Origin: an uncultured Oscillospiraceae bacterium
GTDB taxonomy: Bacteria > Bacillota > Clostridia > Oscillospirales > Ruminococcaceae
Reading direction: 5' to 3'
Assembly (NCBI GenBank): GCA_934448295.1
Contig: CAKSEY010000010.1
Location: 43,979 to 107,978, forward strand
DNA length: 64,000 bases
A program made the translations under genes and the position numbers. Each line of letters starts with the position of its first letter. Positions within the stretch are counted from its first letter, which is position 1. Shown here one piece after another: positions 40,973-49,370 of the stretch. Under the pieces are notes generated by a model. The model had not been told where the DNA came from and made no database searches. It saw only the letters and a list, made by a program, of their open reading frames with translations.

Positions 40973-42949
40973 ATGCCAAAGATAAACCTGCTCGATAAGA
41001 GCGTGTACGAGCTTATCGCCGCCGGAGAGGTCATAGAGCGCCCCTCCTCGGTGATAAAGGAGCTTGCGGAAAATTCCATAGACGCGGGGGCGACCTCGAT
41101 AACCGTGGAGATAAAGCGCGGCGGAATATCCTACCTGCGGGTGACGGACGACGGCTGCGGGATATCATACGAGGATATCCCCACGGCGTTCATGCGCCAT
41201 GCCACCAGCAAGGTCTATTCGCAGGACGACCTCGACAATATCAATACGCTGGGATTCCGCGGGGAGGCGCTGGCTTCCGTGTGCGCCGTCAGCCGCGTGG
41301 AGCTGCTCACAAAGCAGCGCGAGGACAAGTTAGGCAGCATTTACCGGATAGAGGGCGGCGAACCTATGGAGTACGACCGCGCCGGCTGCGCTGACGGAAC
41401 CACCATAATAATCCGCGATATTTTCTTCAACACCCCGGCGCGGCTGAAATTCCTGAAAAAGGACGTCACCGAGGGGAACTACTGCGCCGCAGTAATCGAG
41501 AAGCTGGCGCTCAGCCACCCGCAGATCTCGTTCAGATTTATCCGGGACGGCAGGCAGACAATGCTTTCCAGCGGCGACGGCGAGTATTACAGCGCGGTCT
41601 ACGCGGTGTTCGGAAAGCAGTTCGCGGCGGGGCTTATCCCGGTGGAGAACGTCTATCAGAACACGGCGGTAACGGGATTCGTTTCCTCACCGCTGTTCAC
41701 CCGGGCGAACCGCTCCATGCAGAATTTCTTCGTCAACGGAAGAAGCGTGAAAAGCCCGCTGTGCTGCGCGGCTCTTGAAGAGGCGTTCCGCAACACCATC
41801 ATGGTGGGAAAATTTCCGTCCTGCGTGCTGTGCGTGAACACCGACCCGGCGCAGGTGGACGCGAATATTCACCCCACCAAGACGGAGGTGCGCTTCACCA
41901 ACGAGAAGCAGGTGTTCGACGCGGTGTATTTCGCGGTGAAGAACGCGCTGATGGGCTATGATGAAAGCCGCGAGATAAAGCTGACCACCGCCCGGCCGCA
42001 GAACACCCCTGAGCCGGAGCGCGCCCGCGCCGCCGAGCCGCAGAGGAACGCCTCCGCCGAGGTGATAGAGGAGCCGCCGAAAACGCTCCCGATACCCTCC
42101 GGCAGGGACGCGTTCATTTATCCGCAGACAGCCCCTGAGCCGCCGAAATTCACGCTGCGGCAGGAGGCTCCGTTCCGCATGAAAGCGGAGACCCACGCAG
42201 CGGAGCAGACGTTTATTCCGGAGCTACAGCCGGCGAAAAAGCCGGAGTTGAAGGAAACCCCGCTTGCAGAGCTTCCGGGCTTTGCGTTCCTGTCGGAAAG
42301 ATCCTTCGAAAAGAAGCCGAAGCCCGAGCCGGAGCCGCAGGCTCAGCCGGAGCAGAGCACCGCAGTCCTCGCAGAGGAGAGACCAAGAGAGCAGATACGC
42401 ATTGTTGGGGAGCTGTTCAAGACCTATATCGTGTGCGAAAGCGCGGACAGCATGATACTCATAGACAAGCACGCGGCGCACGAGCGCGTGAACTTCGAGA
42501 AGCTGAAATCGCGGTTTGACAGCTCCGCGCAGTACATAGCCCCGGTGGAGGTATACCTCACGCCGGAGGAATACAACGGCCTTTCCGAGTACGCGCCGAA
42601 GCTTGCGGAGGTTGGCATACTCATGGAATTTTCGGACGGAAAGGCGACCGTCACCGGGCTTCCGCAGATGCTTGACCAGTCCTCCGCCGCCGAAGTGGTG
42701 GGGGAGATAGCCCGGCTGATAGTCAACGGAAACACCAACGCGGAGGGTCAGCTTTTCGACGATATGCTCCACACGGTTGCCTGCAAGGCTTCTATACGCG
42801 GAAACGAGGACAACAATATTCTGGAGCTTCAGGTGCTGGCGCAGGAGGTTTTCAATAACCCCGCGATACGCTTCTGCCCGCACGGCAGACCGGTCATGAC
42901 ACAGATATCCAAGAAACAGATAGAGCGGTATTTCGGCAGAGTTACCTGA
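40973..42949 (+). CDS. mutL: DNA mismatch repair protein MutL (endonuclease type)
   Basis: 658 residues. The GHKL ATPase domain opens with IAAGEVIERPSSVIKELAEN and DDGCGI. A long Pro/Glu/Ala-rich linker (residues about 340-470) leads to the C-terminal nuclease domain with IDKHAAHERVNFE (D-x-HA-x2-E-x4-E motif) and the metal-binding CPHGRP near the end. So this MutL nicks DNA itself, as in organisms without MutH. The downstream PfkB gene follows after 11 bases. Confidence 0.97.
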   Translation: MPKINLLDKSVYELIAAGEVIERPSSVIKELAENSIDAGATSITVEIKRGGISYLRVTDDGCGISYEDIPTAFMRHATSKVYSQDDLDNINTLGFRGEALASVCAVSRVELLTKQREDKLGSIYRIEGGEPMEYDRAGCADGTTIIIRDIFFNTPARLKFLKKDVTEGNYCAAVIEKLALSHPQISFRFIRDGRQTMLSSGDGEYYSAVYAVFGKQFAAGLIPVENVYQNTAVTGFVSSPLFTRANRSMQNFFVNGRSVKSPLCCAALEEAFRNTIMVGKFPSCVLCVNTDPAQVDANIHPTKTEVRFTNEKQVFDAVYFAVKNALMGYDESREIKLTTARPQNTPEPERARAAEPQRNASAEVIEEPPKTLPIPSGRDAFIYPQTAPEPPKFTLRQEAPFRMKAETHAAEQTFIPELQPAKKPELKETPLAELPGFAFLSERSFEKKPKPEPEPQAQPEQSTAVLAEERPREQIRIVGELFKTYIVCESADSMILIDKHAAHERVNFEKLKSRFDSSAQYIAPVEVYLTPEEYNGLSEYAPKLAEVGILMEFSDGKATVTGLPQMLDQSSAAEVVGEIARLIVNGNTNAEGQLFDDMLHTVACKASIRGNEDNNILELQVLAQEVFNNPAIRFCPHGRPVMTQISKKQIERYFGRVT

Positions 42950-42960
42950 CAGGAGGCAGT

Positions 42961-43761
42961 ATGAAAATTGCTTCGGCAGGATGCGTCTGCATAGACGTGT
43001 TCGTTGATAAGAATAATGAGGTTCGTCCCGGCGGGGAATCGCTGAATTTCTGCGGAAATATCTCCCGTATTCCCGGCGTTGAGTGCTCCCTGCTGGGGGT
43101 TGTCGGCGATGATGATTTTGGCAGGGACGTCCGCAGCGGCATAGCTTCCCTGAAAATAAACGCGGATAATCTGAGGACGGAGCGCGGCACAACGGCAAAT
43201 CACAGAATCTGGCATACGGCGGACGGCGACAGGTATTTTACGGAGGATTCCTGGGACGGCGGAGTTTTTCAGACCTATTCGCTGAATAAAGACGAGCTGG
43301 ATTTTCTGAAAACTCAGGACGCAGTGCACACGCACTTTGATTCTCCGGTATTCGGGCAGGTGCTTGAGCTAAGGAAAAAATCAGGCTTCCTGCTGGCTGT
43401 GGATTTTAACGACTACCGGGAATTTTCAGAATGGGAAAGCATTGTCGGCAGCGTTGACCTGTTCTTCATAAGCGGCTCAAGGGACGATTATTTCGGAGAT
43501 ATTCTCAGAAGCTGGTCGGAGAAATACCCGGGAGTATTCACTGTTACGCTTGCAGAAGCGGGCAGCATTTCCTATAAGGGAGGGCGGGAATTCCAGTGCA
43601 GTGCCGTTCCGGCGGAAAGGGTCGTGGACACCACCGGAGCGGGCGACAGCTACATTGCCGGATTCACAGCGGCTTATACGGCGAACCGCAGCGTTGAAGA
43701 GGCTATGACCCAGGGAAGCCGTATCGCGGCGGAAAATATCACGCACCTTGGCGGTTTCTGA
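42961..43761 (+). CDS. PfkB-family carbohydrate kinase (FrlD-like)
   Basis: 266 residues. The sugar-binding N-terminus is PGGESLNFCGNISRI and the catalytic motif DTTGAGDSYIAGF (Asp near residue 226). It is short, as are fructoselysine 6-kinase-like members, but the substrate is unknown. It sits between mutL and miaA, where sugar kinases are not expected, and its codons look more AT-rich than those of its neighbours, so it may be a late insertion into the unit. AGGAGG lies five bases before the ATG. Confidence 0.85.
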   Translation: MKIASAGCVCIDVFVDKNNEVRPGGESLNFCGNISRIPGVECSLLGVVGDDDFGRDVRSGIASLKINADNLRTERGTTANHRIWHTADGDRYFTEDSWDGGVFQTYSLNKDELDFLKTQDAVHTHFDSPVFGQVLELRKKSGFLLAVDFNDYREFSEWESIVGSVDLFFISGSRDDYFGDILRSWSEKYPGVFTVTLAEAGSISYKGGREFQCSAVPAERVVDTTGAGDSYIAGFTAAYTANRSVEEAMTQGSRIAAENITHLGGF

Positions 43762-43777
43762 ACAGGCGGGAGGCAGT

Positions 43778-44707
43778 ATGAACAAGATAATAGTTGTCAG
43801 CGGGCCTACCGCCTCCGGAAAAACGGCGCTGGCGGTGGAGCTTGCCAGGCGTTATGGCGGCGAGGTCATTTCCGCCGACAGTATGCAGATATACACGGAT
43901 ATGGACGTGGCGAGCGCAAAGGCTACGCCGGAGGAGCAGCGGGGGATACCGCACCACCTGATGGATTTCCTTGACCCATCCGAGAGCTTCTCGGTCGCCG
44001 ACTGGGTGAAGCTTGCGGGGGAGTGCGCCGACGATATCCTGCGCCGGGGGAAAACTCCGGTGATATGCGGCGGGACGGGGCTTTATATCTCGTCCTTCGT
44101 GGACAATCTCCAGTTTGACGACTCCGTGTGCGACTATGAATTCCGCGAGGAAATGCGCAGATTTGCAGAGGAAAACGGCGCGGCGGCGCTCCTGGAAAAG
44201 CTCCGACAGGTAGACCCGGAAACCGCCGCCGAGCTCCACGAAAACAACGTGTCAAGGGTGATCCGGGCGCTGGAGGTCTACAAGACCACCGGGCACACCA
44301 TAGCGCAGGCGAAGCGGGCTTCCCGCATGAAGCCGTCGCCGTATCAGTTCATTCTGCTGACCCTTGATTTCGAGGAGCGCTCGCAGCTCCACGAGCGGAT
44401 AAACCGCCGGGTAGACCAGATGATGGCGCTTGGTCTGGAGCAGGAGGCGCGCTCCTGCTTTGAACAGCCGAACCGTCCCACGGCGGCGCAGGCGATAGGC
44501 TGCAAGGAGCTGTACCCGTATTTCCGGGGCGAAAGAACCCTTGAAGAGTGCGTTGAGGAGCTGAAGCTCCGCACGCGGCAGTATGCGAAGCGGCAGCTTG
44601 TGTGGTTCCGCAGGGATAAGAGATTCCACAGGATAGTCATGGCTCCCGGCGAGGGGCTTCCCGAAGCGCTTGAAAAGGCGGTCGATATTATCGAAGCTGA
44701 AAAATAA
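43778..44707 (+). CDS. miaA: tRNA dimethylallyltransferase
   Basis: 309 residues from the ATG at 43778 (CGGGAGGC upstream); an earlier in-frame start would lie inside the kinase gene. Walker-type loop VVSGPTASGKTALAVELA, then ISADSMQIYTDMDVASAK and VICGGTGLYI. It transfers dimethylallyl to A37 of UNN-reading tRNAs, giving the substrate of MiaB. hfq follows, as in many bacteria. Confidence 0.96.
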   Translation: MNKIIVVSGPTASGKTALAVELARRYGGEVISADSMQIYTDMDVASAKATPEEQRGIPHHLMDFLDPSESFSVADWVKLAGECADDILRRGKTPVICGGTGLYISSFVDNLQFDDSVCDYEFREEMRRFAEENGAAALLEKLRQVDPETAAELHENNVSRVIRALEVYKTTGHTIAQAKRASRMKPSPYQFILLTLDFEERSQLHERINRRVDQMMALGLEQEARSCFEQPNRPTAAQAIGCKELYPYFRGERTLEECVEELKLRTRQYAKRQLVWFRRDKRFHRIVMAPGEGLPEALEKAVDIIEAEK

Positions 44708-44731
44708 CAGGCAAAAATACAGTATATGGAT

Positions 44732-44758
44732 AAATCCCGGGAACAATTCCGGATTTTT
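44732..44758 (+). terminator. Weak intrinsic terminator after miaA
   Basis: AAATC-CCGG pairs with CCGG-GATTT with one bulged C, then TTTTT. Confidence 0.5.
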
Positions 44759-44831
44759 ATGAAATATAGAAAATTTTTTCGTTAATTTCCTAAAAATTTT
44801 TGAAAATTGTATAGCTTTTTTTGAAAAAGTA

Positions 44832-44840
44832 TGCTATACT
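44832..44840 (+). promoter_or_regulatory. Probable extended -10 promoter of hfq
   Basis: TGCTATACT is an extended -10 element (TGN plus TATACT). No good -35 is found 16-18 bp upstream in a very AT-rich stretch. The leader to hfq would be about 115 nt. Confidence 0.45.
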
Positions 44841-44964
44841 AGTCTATATAGGAATAGCTATGCGTGTTTTGACCGCATTTGCGGCATAACGCGCGGCTCC
44901 TTGAACTGTCAGCAGGGGAATGCCGGCGGTTTAATTTATGCGACAGAGAGAAAAGGTGATTCAC

Positions 44965-45210
44965 ATGGCAAAAGACATTAACCTCCAGGATGTTTTCCTT
45001 AACCAGGCAAGAAAGGACAGGATCCCTGTAACTATCTATATTACCAACGGATTCCAGTTCAAGGGCGTGGTAAAGGGGTTCGATAACTACACGGTCATTC
45101 TTGATACCGACGGAAAGCAGAACCTTATATATAAGCATGCGATCTCCACGATCACTCCGCTGAAGCCTATTTCAATACTTGACGCCTACGAAAAGGCAGA
45201 AGAAGAGTAA
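44965..45210 (+). CDS. hfq: RNA chaperone Hfq
   Basis: 81 residues from the ATG at 44965 (AAAAGGTG upstream). The Sm1 motif NLQDVFLNQARKDRIPVTIYITNGFQFKG region and Sm2 LIYKHAISTI (family YKHAIST) are intact; the C-terminal tail is short as in Firmicutes. It forms hexameric rings that bind small RNAs. Its stop overlaps the next ATG by one base (TAATG). Confidence 0.96.
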   Translation: MAKDINLQDVFLNQARKDRIPVTIYITNGFQFKGVVKGFDNYTVILDTDGKQNLIYKHAISTITPLKPISILDAYEKAEEE

Positions 45211-46430
45211 TGGAATCCCGCTGGACGTCCATTATTATTCTCATGCTGTCGCTGTTTGTGGTGGTTTTTTTTCTGGGACAGGCTTTCTTTTCCGGGAACG
45301 AAAAGATGGTCACCGAAACCGCGTTTACATACAGCATGACGGAGGACGTTCCGTTTGAGGGAGTGTTCCTCAGGGATGAAACGGTGGTTTACAGCAGCGG
45401 CAGCGGCGTTATCGACTACGAACATTCTGACGGCTCAAAGGTCGGGAAGAGTTCGGTGATAGCAAGGCGCTACCGCAGCGAGCTTGACATAGAGCGCCGC
45501 CGCGAGATCGAGAGAATCAACGAGCAGATAAGCGTCCTGACTGACGCGCAGAAGCTTGCCGGAACGGACAACAATCAGCTCGAGAACATCTCAAACCAGA
45601 TAAACGAGCGCCACTCGCTCATACTTGAAAAGCTGACCGAGGGCGACTATGCCGCCGCGCAGAATATGGAAAACGCGATACTCGGGGTGCTCTCGAAGAG
45701 GGAGATCTCCCGGGGCGACGTTGACAGCTACGAGCCGAAGCTGGCAGCCCTCAGGAGCCGCGCGGCGGAGCTTGAAGCGCTGCTTTCCGGAGACGTTGAG
45801 GACGTGTTTGCGGACGGCACGGGGTATTTCGTCAGCAGCGTTGACGGCTACGAATCGAAGCTTTCCTTTGCTGATTCCGCCGATATCACCGCCGACCAGA
45901 TAGAGGATATCCTGAAAAAGCCGAACCTCGGGAAAAGCTACGGCGCGGTGGGCAAGCTGATCGCCGACTACCGCTGGAGAGTCGCCGCCGTGATAAACAG
46001 CGAGCAGCTTTTCGGCTGCTACGAGGGCGGTCAGGTCACGCTACGCGTAAAGAACGACCCCACTCCCATTGAGGCGGAGATAGTCTCGATAACCGACACC
46101 GGGCGCGGCGACGGCACCGCCGTTTATGTTTTCGAATGTGCAACGCTGACTTCCACGGTCGCTTCCGGCAGAACGGCGCAGTTTAAGTACATTGTCAACA
46201 GCTACGGCGGCCTGAGGGTCTCAAGGAGCGCGATACGCTACAACGACGGCGGGGAACGCGGCGTGTTTGTCGTGCAGAGCGGCAAGCTGGTGTTCAGAAA
46301 GATAGACGTTGAGTACTGGGGCGACGATTACATTATCTGCCAGGCAACGGCGGACGATGGATATCTGAAGCTGTACGATAAAATAGTAACAGAGGGCAAG
46401 GATTTGTATGAAGGAAAAGTTGTTGAGTAA
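45210..46430 (+). CDS. HlyD-like membrane-anchored protein with coiled coil
   Basis: 406 residues: one N-terminal membrane helix (8-28), a short barrel-like region, a coiled coil (about 85-200, ELDIERRREIERINEQI onward), then beta-rich lipoyl/barrel-type segments. This matches the layout of HlyD/membrane-fusion adaptors, but no ABC transporter or outer-membrane partner is nearby. It is in the hfq-yggS-sepF run and overlaps yggS by 23 bases. A division- or envelope-linked role is suggested by context only. Confidence 0.7.
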   Translation: MESRWTSIIILMLSLFVVVFFLGQAFFSGNEKMVTETAFTYSMTEDVPFEGVFLRDETVVYSSGSGVIDYEHSDGSKVGKSSVIARRYRSELDIERRREIERINEQISVLTDAQKLAGTDNNQLENISNQINERHSLILEKLTEGDYAAAQNMENAILGVLSKREISRGDVDSYEPKLAALRSRAAELEALLSGDVEDVFADGTGYFVSSVDGYESKLSFADSADITADQIEDILKKPNLGKSYGAVGKLIADYRWRVAAVINSEQLFGCYEGGQVTLRVKNDPTPIEAEIVSITDTGRGDGTAVYVFECATLTSTVASGRTAQFKYIVNSYGGLRVSRSAIRYNDGGERGVFVVQSGKLVFRKIDVEYWGDDYIICQATADDGYLKLYDKIVTEGKDLYEGKVVE

Positions 46431-47124
46431 TACGCAGACCAGCTTTGACGACATCAGAGAGAGCTATGCCGCTATCTGTGAAAACATAGAAAAAGCTAAG
46501 TCTGCCGCCGGGCGCACCGATGACGTGCGGCTCATGGCGGTAACCAAGACCGTTGATCCGGAGCGCATAAACTACGCGATAGGTCTCGGCATTGACCTGC
46601 TCGGAGAAAACCGCGTCCAGGAATTTATGGACAAGCGGGAGCGGTATTCCACGGCGGAAGTCCACTTCATCGGCGGATTACAGACGAACAAGGTCAAATA
46701 CATCATCGACAAGGTATCAATGATCCATTCCGTCGACAGCCTGCGGCTGGCTGAGGAGATCAGCAGGCGTGCGGAGCAGCACGGTCTGGTCATGGACATT
46801 CTCGCTGAGATAAATATTGGCGGGGAGGATACAAAAGGAGGCGTCACACCTGAAAGCGCCGGGGAATTCTGCGCTCAGGTCAGGGAGCTTCCGCACATCA
46901 GGCTGAGAGGTCTGATGACAATACCGCCGCCCGGCTGCGGGGAGGATGCCTTTGAAGCAATGCAGAGGCTGTTCGGCGATCTCCGCGCGGACAAATCCGT
47001 GAATACGGGCGCGTTCGACACTCTTTCAATGGGAATGTCAGGGGATTACGAAATGGCGGTAAGGCACGGGTCCACAATTGTCCGTATAGGCTCCGGTCTG
47101 TTCGGATACAGAAAATATTTATAA
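46408..47124 (+). CDS. YggS-family PLP-binding protein
   Basis: 238 residues (PROSC/YggS, YlmE in Bacillus). The PLP Lys lies in MAVTKTVDPE; HFIGGLQTNKVKYI and GLMTIPP are family motifs, and LSMGMSGDYEMAVRHGSTIVRIG binds the phosphate. It regulates intracellular PLP levels. It precedes sepF as in the classical ylmE-sepF-ylmG-ylmH-divIVA cluster; ylmG is absent here. Confidence 0.95.
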   Translation: MKEKLLSNTQTSFDDIRESYAAICENIEKAKSAAGRTDDVRLMAVTKTVDPERINYAIGLGIDLLGENRVQEFMDKRERYSTAEVHFIGGLQTNKVKYIIDKVSMIHSVDSLRLAEEISRRAEQHGLVMDILAEINIGGEDTKGGVTPESAGEFCAQVRELPHIRLRGLMTIPPPGCGEDAFEAMQRLFGDLRADKSVNTGAFDTLSMGMSGDYEMAVRHGSTIVRIGSGLFGYRKYL

Positions 47125-47140
47125 TTGGGAGGAAATATTC

Positions 47141-47599
47141 ATGAGCTTTAAGTCATGGTTCGCAGGACTGCATCAGGACAACGAATACGAGGACGAGCAG
47201 GACTACGAGAGCGAGGGCAGCTACGACACGTCTTCTTCTGCCGTAACAGAGGAAGAGGCGGCGGCACCCTCCAGGTTCACTTCACAGAGAAGTGAAAAGG
47301 TGATCAACCTGCACAGCGGGAGCAGCATGCGCGGTTCTTCCGTGAAGGTCGTTCAGCCCATCAAGTACGACGACGTAATGAAGGAGCCGGTGCGCTTCCT
47401 GAGAGATAACATGAGCGTTATCCTCAACCTTGAAAAGGTCGCAAGCGTTGATTCCAGAAAGAGGATCGTGGACTTCATGGCGGGCGTTGTTGCAGCCATT
47501 GACGGCAGAATCGTAAGAGTTGCTGAATGCACATATATCGTCGTTCCGAAGTCTGTTGACCTCAGCGGCGACATGATGGAGAACGAGGAGCAGTTCTGA
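47141..47599 (+). CDS. sepF: Cell division protein SepF
   Basis: 152 residues. An N-terminal amphipathic membrane-targeting segment (MSFKSWFAGLH) leads through an acidic linker to the DUF552 domain with VQPIKYDDVMKEPVRFLRD and RIVDFMAGVVAAIDG. SepF links FtsZ to the membrane and aligns its filaments. TTGGGAGG precedes the ATG. Confidence 0.95.
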   Translation: MSFKSWFAGLHQDNEYEDEQDYESEGSYDTSSSAVTEEEAAAPSRFTSQRSEKVINLHSGSSMRGSSVKVVQPIKYDDVMKEPVRFLRDNMSVILNLEKVASVDSRKRIVDFMAGVVAAIDGRIVRVAECTYIVVPKSVDLSGDMMENEEQF

Positions 47600-47603
47600 G
47601 AAA

Positions 47604-48356
47604 ATGACAGGGCCGCTCAATGAAGAGGAACGTTACCTCTCCGCACACATAGCCGATATGCAGAGACTGGCTCACCGCTCAGGCGTGCCGAGATTTTCGA
47701 TGTTCCTGAACGAGCGAGAGGCGGATGTCGCCAGGTGCGCCGTTAAAGGGGATCTGCGCTTTTACGGAGGCTACGAGGGCGCGATGAGGACGGTCTGCGG
47801 GGTTCTTGACCAGACCTACGCGGAGGAGCTTTCGCCGGAGGACATCTTTCCGGTCAGGGCTGTGACGTTCAGATTCAGAAAAAGCGATACGCTCACCCAC
47901 AGAGATATTCTGGGCGCCCTTATGGCGCTGGAAATTAAAAGGGAGCTGCTGGGTGATATTTTGACAGCAGAGGGCTGCGCGGTGGTTTTCGTTCATGAAG
48001 CCGCCGAGCAGCTTATACTGCGTGTAAGCAAGATAGGCAGAGTGGGAGTGACCGCCGAAAGTGGTATCACGGTTCCGCTGCCGGAACAGAAAACGCAGAG
48101 GATCGGCGCAACTGTATCCTCGCTGCGGCTGGACTGCGTAGTCAGCGCCGCCGTAAATACATCGCGGGAACGCTCCGCAGAGCTGATAAAATCTGGTCTG
48201 GTGAGCGCGGACCATGTTCCCTGCACAAGCGTCAGCGCGGAGGTCAGGGAAAAAACGATCATTTCGATCCGGGGAAGCGGCAGATACCGCGTCTCTGAAA
48301 TCAACGGAGAGACCCGCAAGGGCAGGCTCCGCATTACTATCGAAAAATACGTCTGA
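47604..48356 (+). CDS. ylmH: YlmH-type S4-domain RNA-binding protein
   Basis: 250 residues. The S4 domain (about 170-230) shows RLDCVVSAAVNTSRERSAEL. The N-terminal part is typical of YlmH, now known as a factor rescuing stalled 50S-peptidyl-tRNA complexes (RqcP2). Four bases separate it from sepF, so it belongs to the division cluster. Confidence 0.9.
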   Translation: MTGPLNEEERYLSAHIADMQRLAHRSGVPRFSMFLNEREADVARCAVKGDLRFYGGYEGAMRTVCGVLDQTYAEELSPEDIFPVRAVTFRFRKSDTLTHRDILGALMALEIKRELLGDILTAEGCAVVFVHEAAEQLILRVSKIGRVGVTAESGITVPLPEQKTQRIGATVSSLRLDCVVSAAVNTSRERSAELIKSGLVSADHVPCTSVSAEVREKTIISIRGSGRYRVSEINGETRKGRLRITIEKYV

Positions 48357-48407
48357 TTACAGATGTGAATATATTGACCAGGCTGTTCAGGAAGGAAGTT
48401 ACAATAA

Positions 48408-49292
48408 ATGAATGCCAAGGATATTTTGTCGAGGCGCTTTGAGAAAGCAACATTCAATGGTTATAAGACTGACGACGTAGACGAGTTCCTGCGTGAGATA
48501 TCCAGCGAATATTCCCAGCTCCAGAAGGATAAGAACGAGCTTGAAAGAAAGCTGGAGGTTCTCGCCGACAAGATACGCGAGTACCGCGACGACGAGGACG
48601 CGCTGAAAGACGCGCTGCTCCTTGCGCAGAAGCAGGGAAACCAGATCGTGAACGACTCCAAGGCCGCCGCTGAGAAGCTCCGCCAGGAGACGCAGGAAAC
48701 CTGCGACAAGCAGCTCAAGGAGGCTCAGGAGAAGGCCGACAAGCTGACCGCCAGCGCCGACGAGTATTCCAAGCGCATGATCCGCGAGACCAACGAGCGC
48801 GCCGACAAGATGATAAAGGACGCGCGCGCAAAGGCGAACGAAGTGGATCAGATGATGAAGAAGCAGACGGAGATCCAGCAGAATATACTCCAGAAAACCC
48901 GCAGGGAGGCGGACGAGTACAGAAAGCGCCTGCTGACTGCGTACAAGTCCCACATGGATCTTATAGCGAAGCTCCCGGAGATGTGCGAGAACGAGTATGT
49001 CCGCATGACCGCCGAGGAGGTGGAGAAGCGCGAGGCTGAAAAGGTCAAGGAGCCTGCAAAGCCCGCTGCGCCAGCCCCCGCGCCTGTCGAGGAGAAGCCC
49101 GCCGAGGCTCCCGCTAAGGAGCCGGAAAAGGAGCCTGTGACCGCAGTTGCGCCCGCCGAGGAGCCGTTCAAGGCTATGCCGCATGAAACTGAAAAAACCG
49201 CTGACGACGTTCCGTTTTTCAGCGCAGCCCAGGAAAGAAAGCCCCGCCACACCGACCTCCAGTTCGGCAAGGGAAACACAATGGATAAGTGA
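48408..49292 (+). CDS. divIVA: DivIVA-domain protein
   Basis: 294 residues. The conserved membrane-curvature N-terminus (LSRRFEKATFNGYKTDDVDE) is followed by a long coiled coil (30-200) and a Pro/Ala/Glu-rich tail (about 215-270). DivIVA marks poles and septa and recruits division and sporulation factors. It is the last member of the ylm cluster; ileS comes next, as in Bacillus. Confidence 0.95.
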   Translation: MNAKDILSRRFEKATFNGYKTDDVDEFLREISSEYSQLQKDKNELERKLEVLADKIREYRDDEDALKDALLLAQKQGNQIVNDSKAAAEKLRQETQETCDKQLKEAQEKADKLTASADEYSKRMIRETNERADKMIKDARAKANEVDQMMKKQTEIQQNILQKTRREADEYRKRLLTAYKSHMDLIAKLPEMCENEYVRMTAEEVEKREAEKVKEPAKPAAPAPAPVEEKPAEAPAKEPEKEPVTAVAPAEEPFKAMPHETEKTADDVPFFSAAQERKPRHTDLQFGKGNTMDK

Positions 49293-49370
49293 TTATTTCT
49301 CCGGCTGACCGGGGAGAATATAAATTACCTCCGCGTGCGGAGAAACATATATAACAAGGAGACACAACTG

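Noticed and set aside
44841..44900. Eight-codon ORF in the hfq leader
   Set aside because: It lacks a ribosome site and is too short to support.
49293..49370. T-box riboswitch before ileS
   Set aside because: Only 78 nt are available, with two small hairpins and no T-box consensus or specifier loop.
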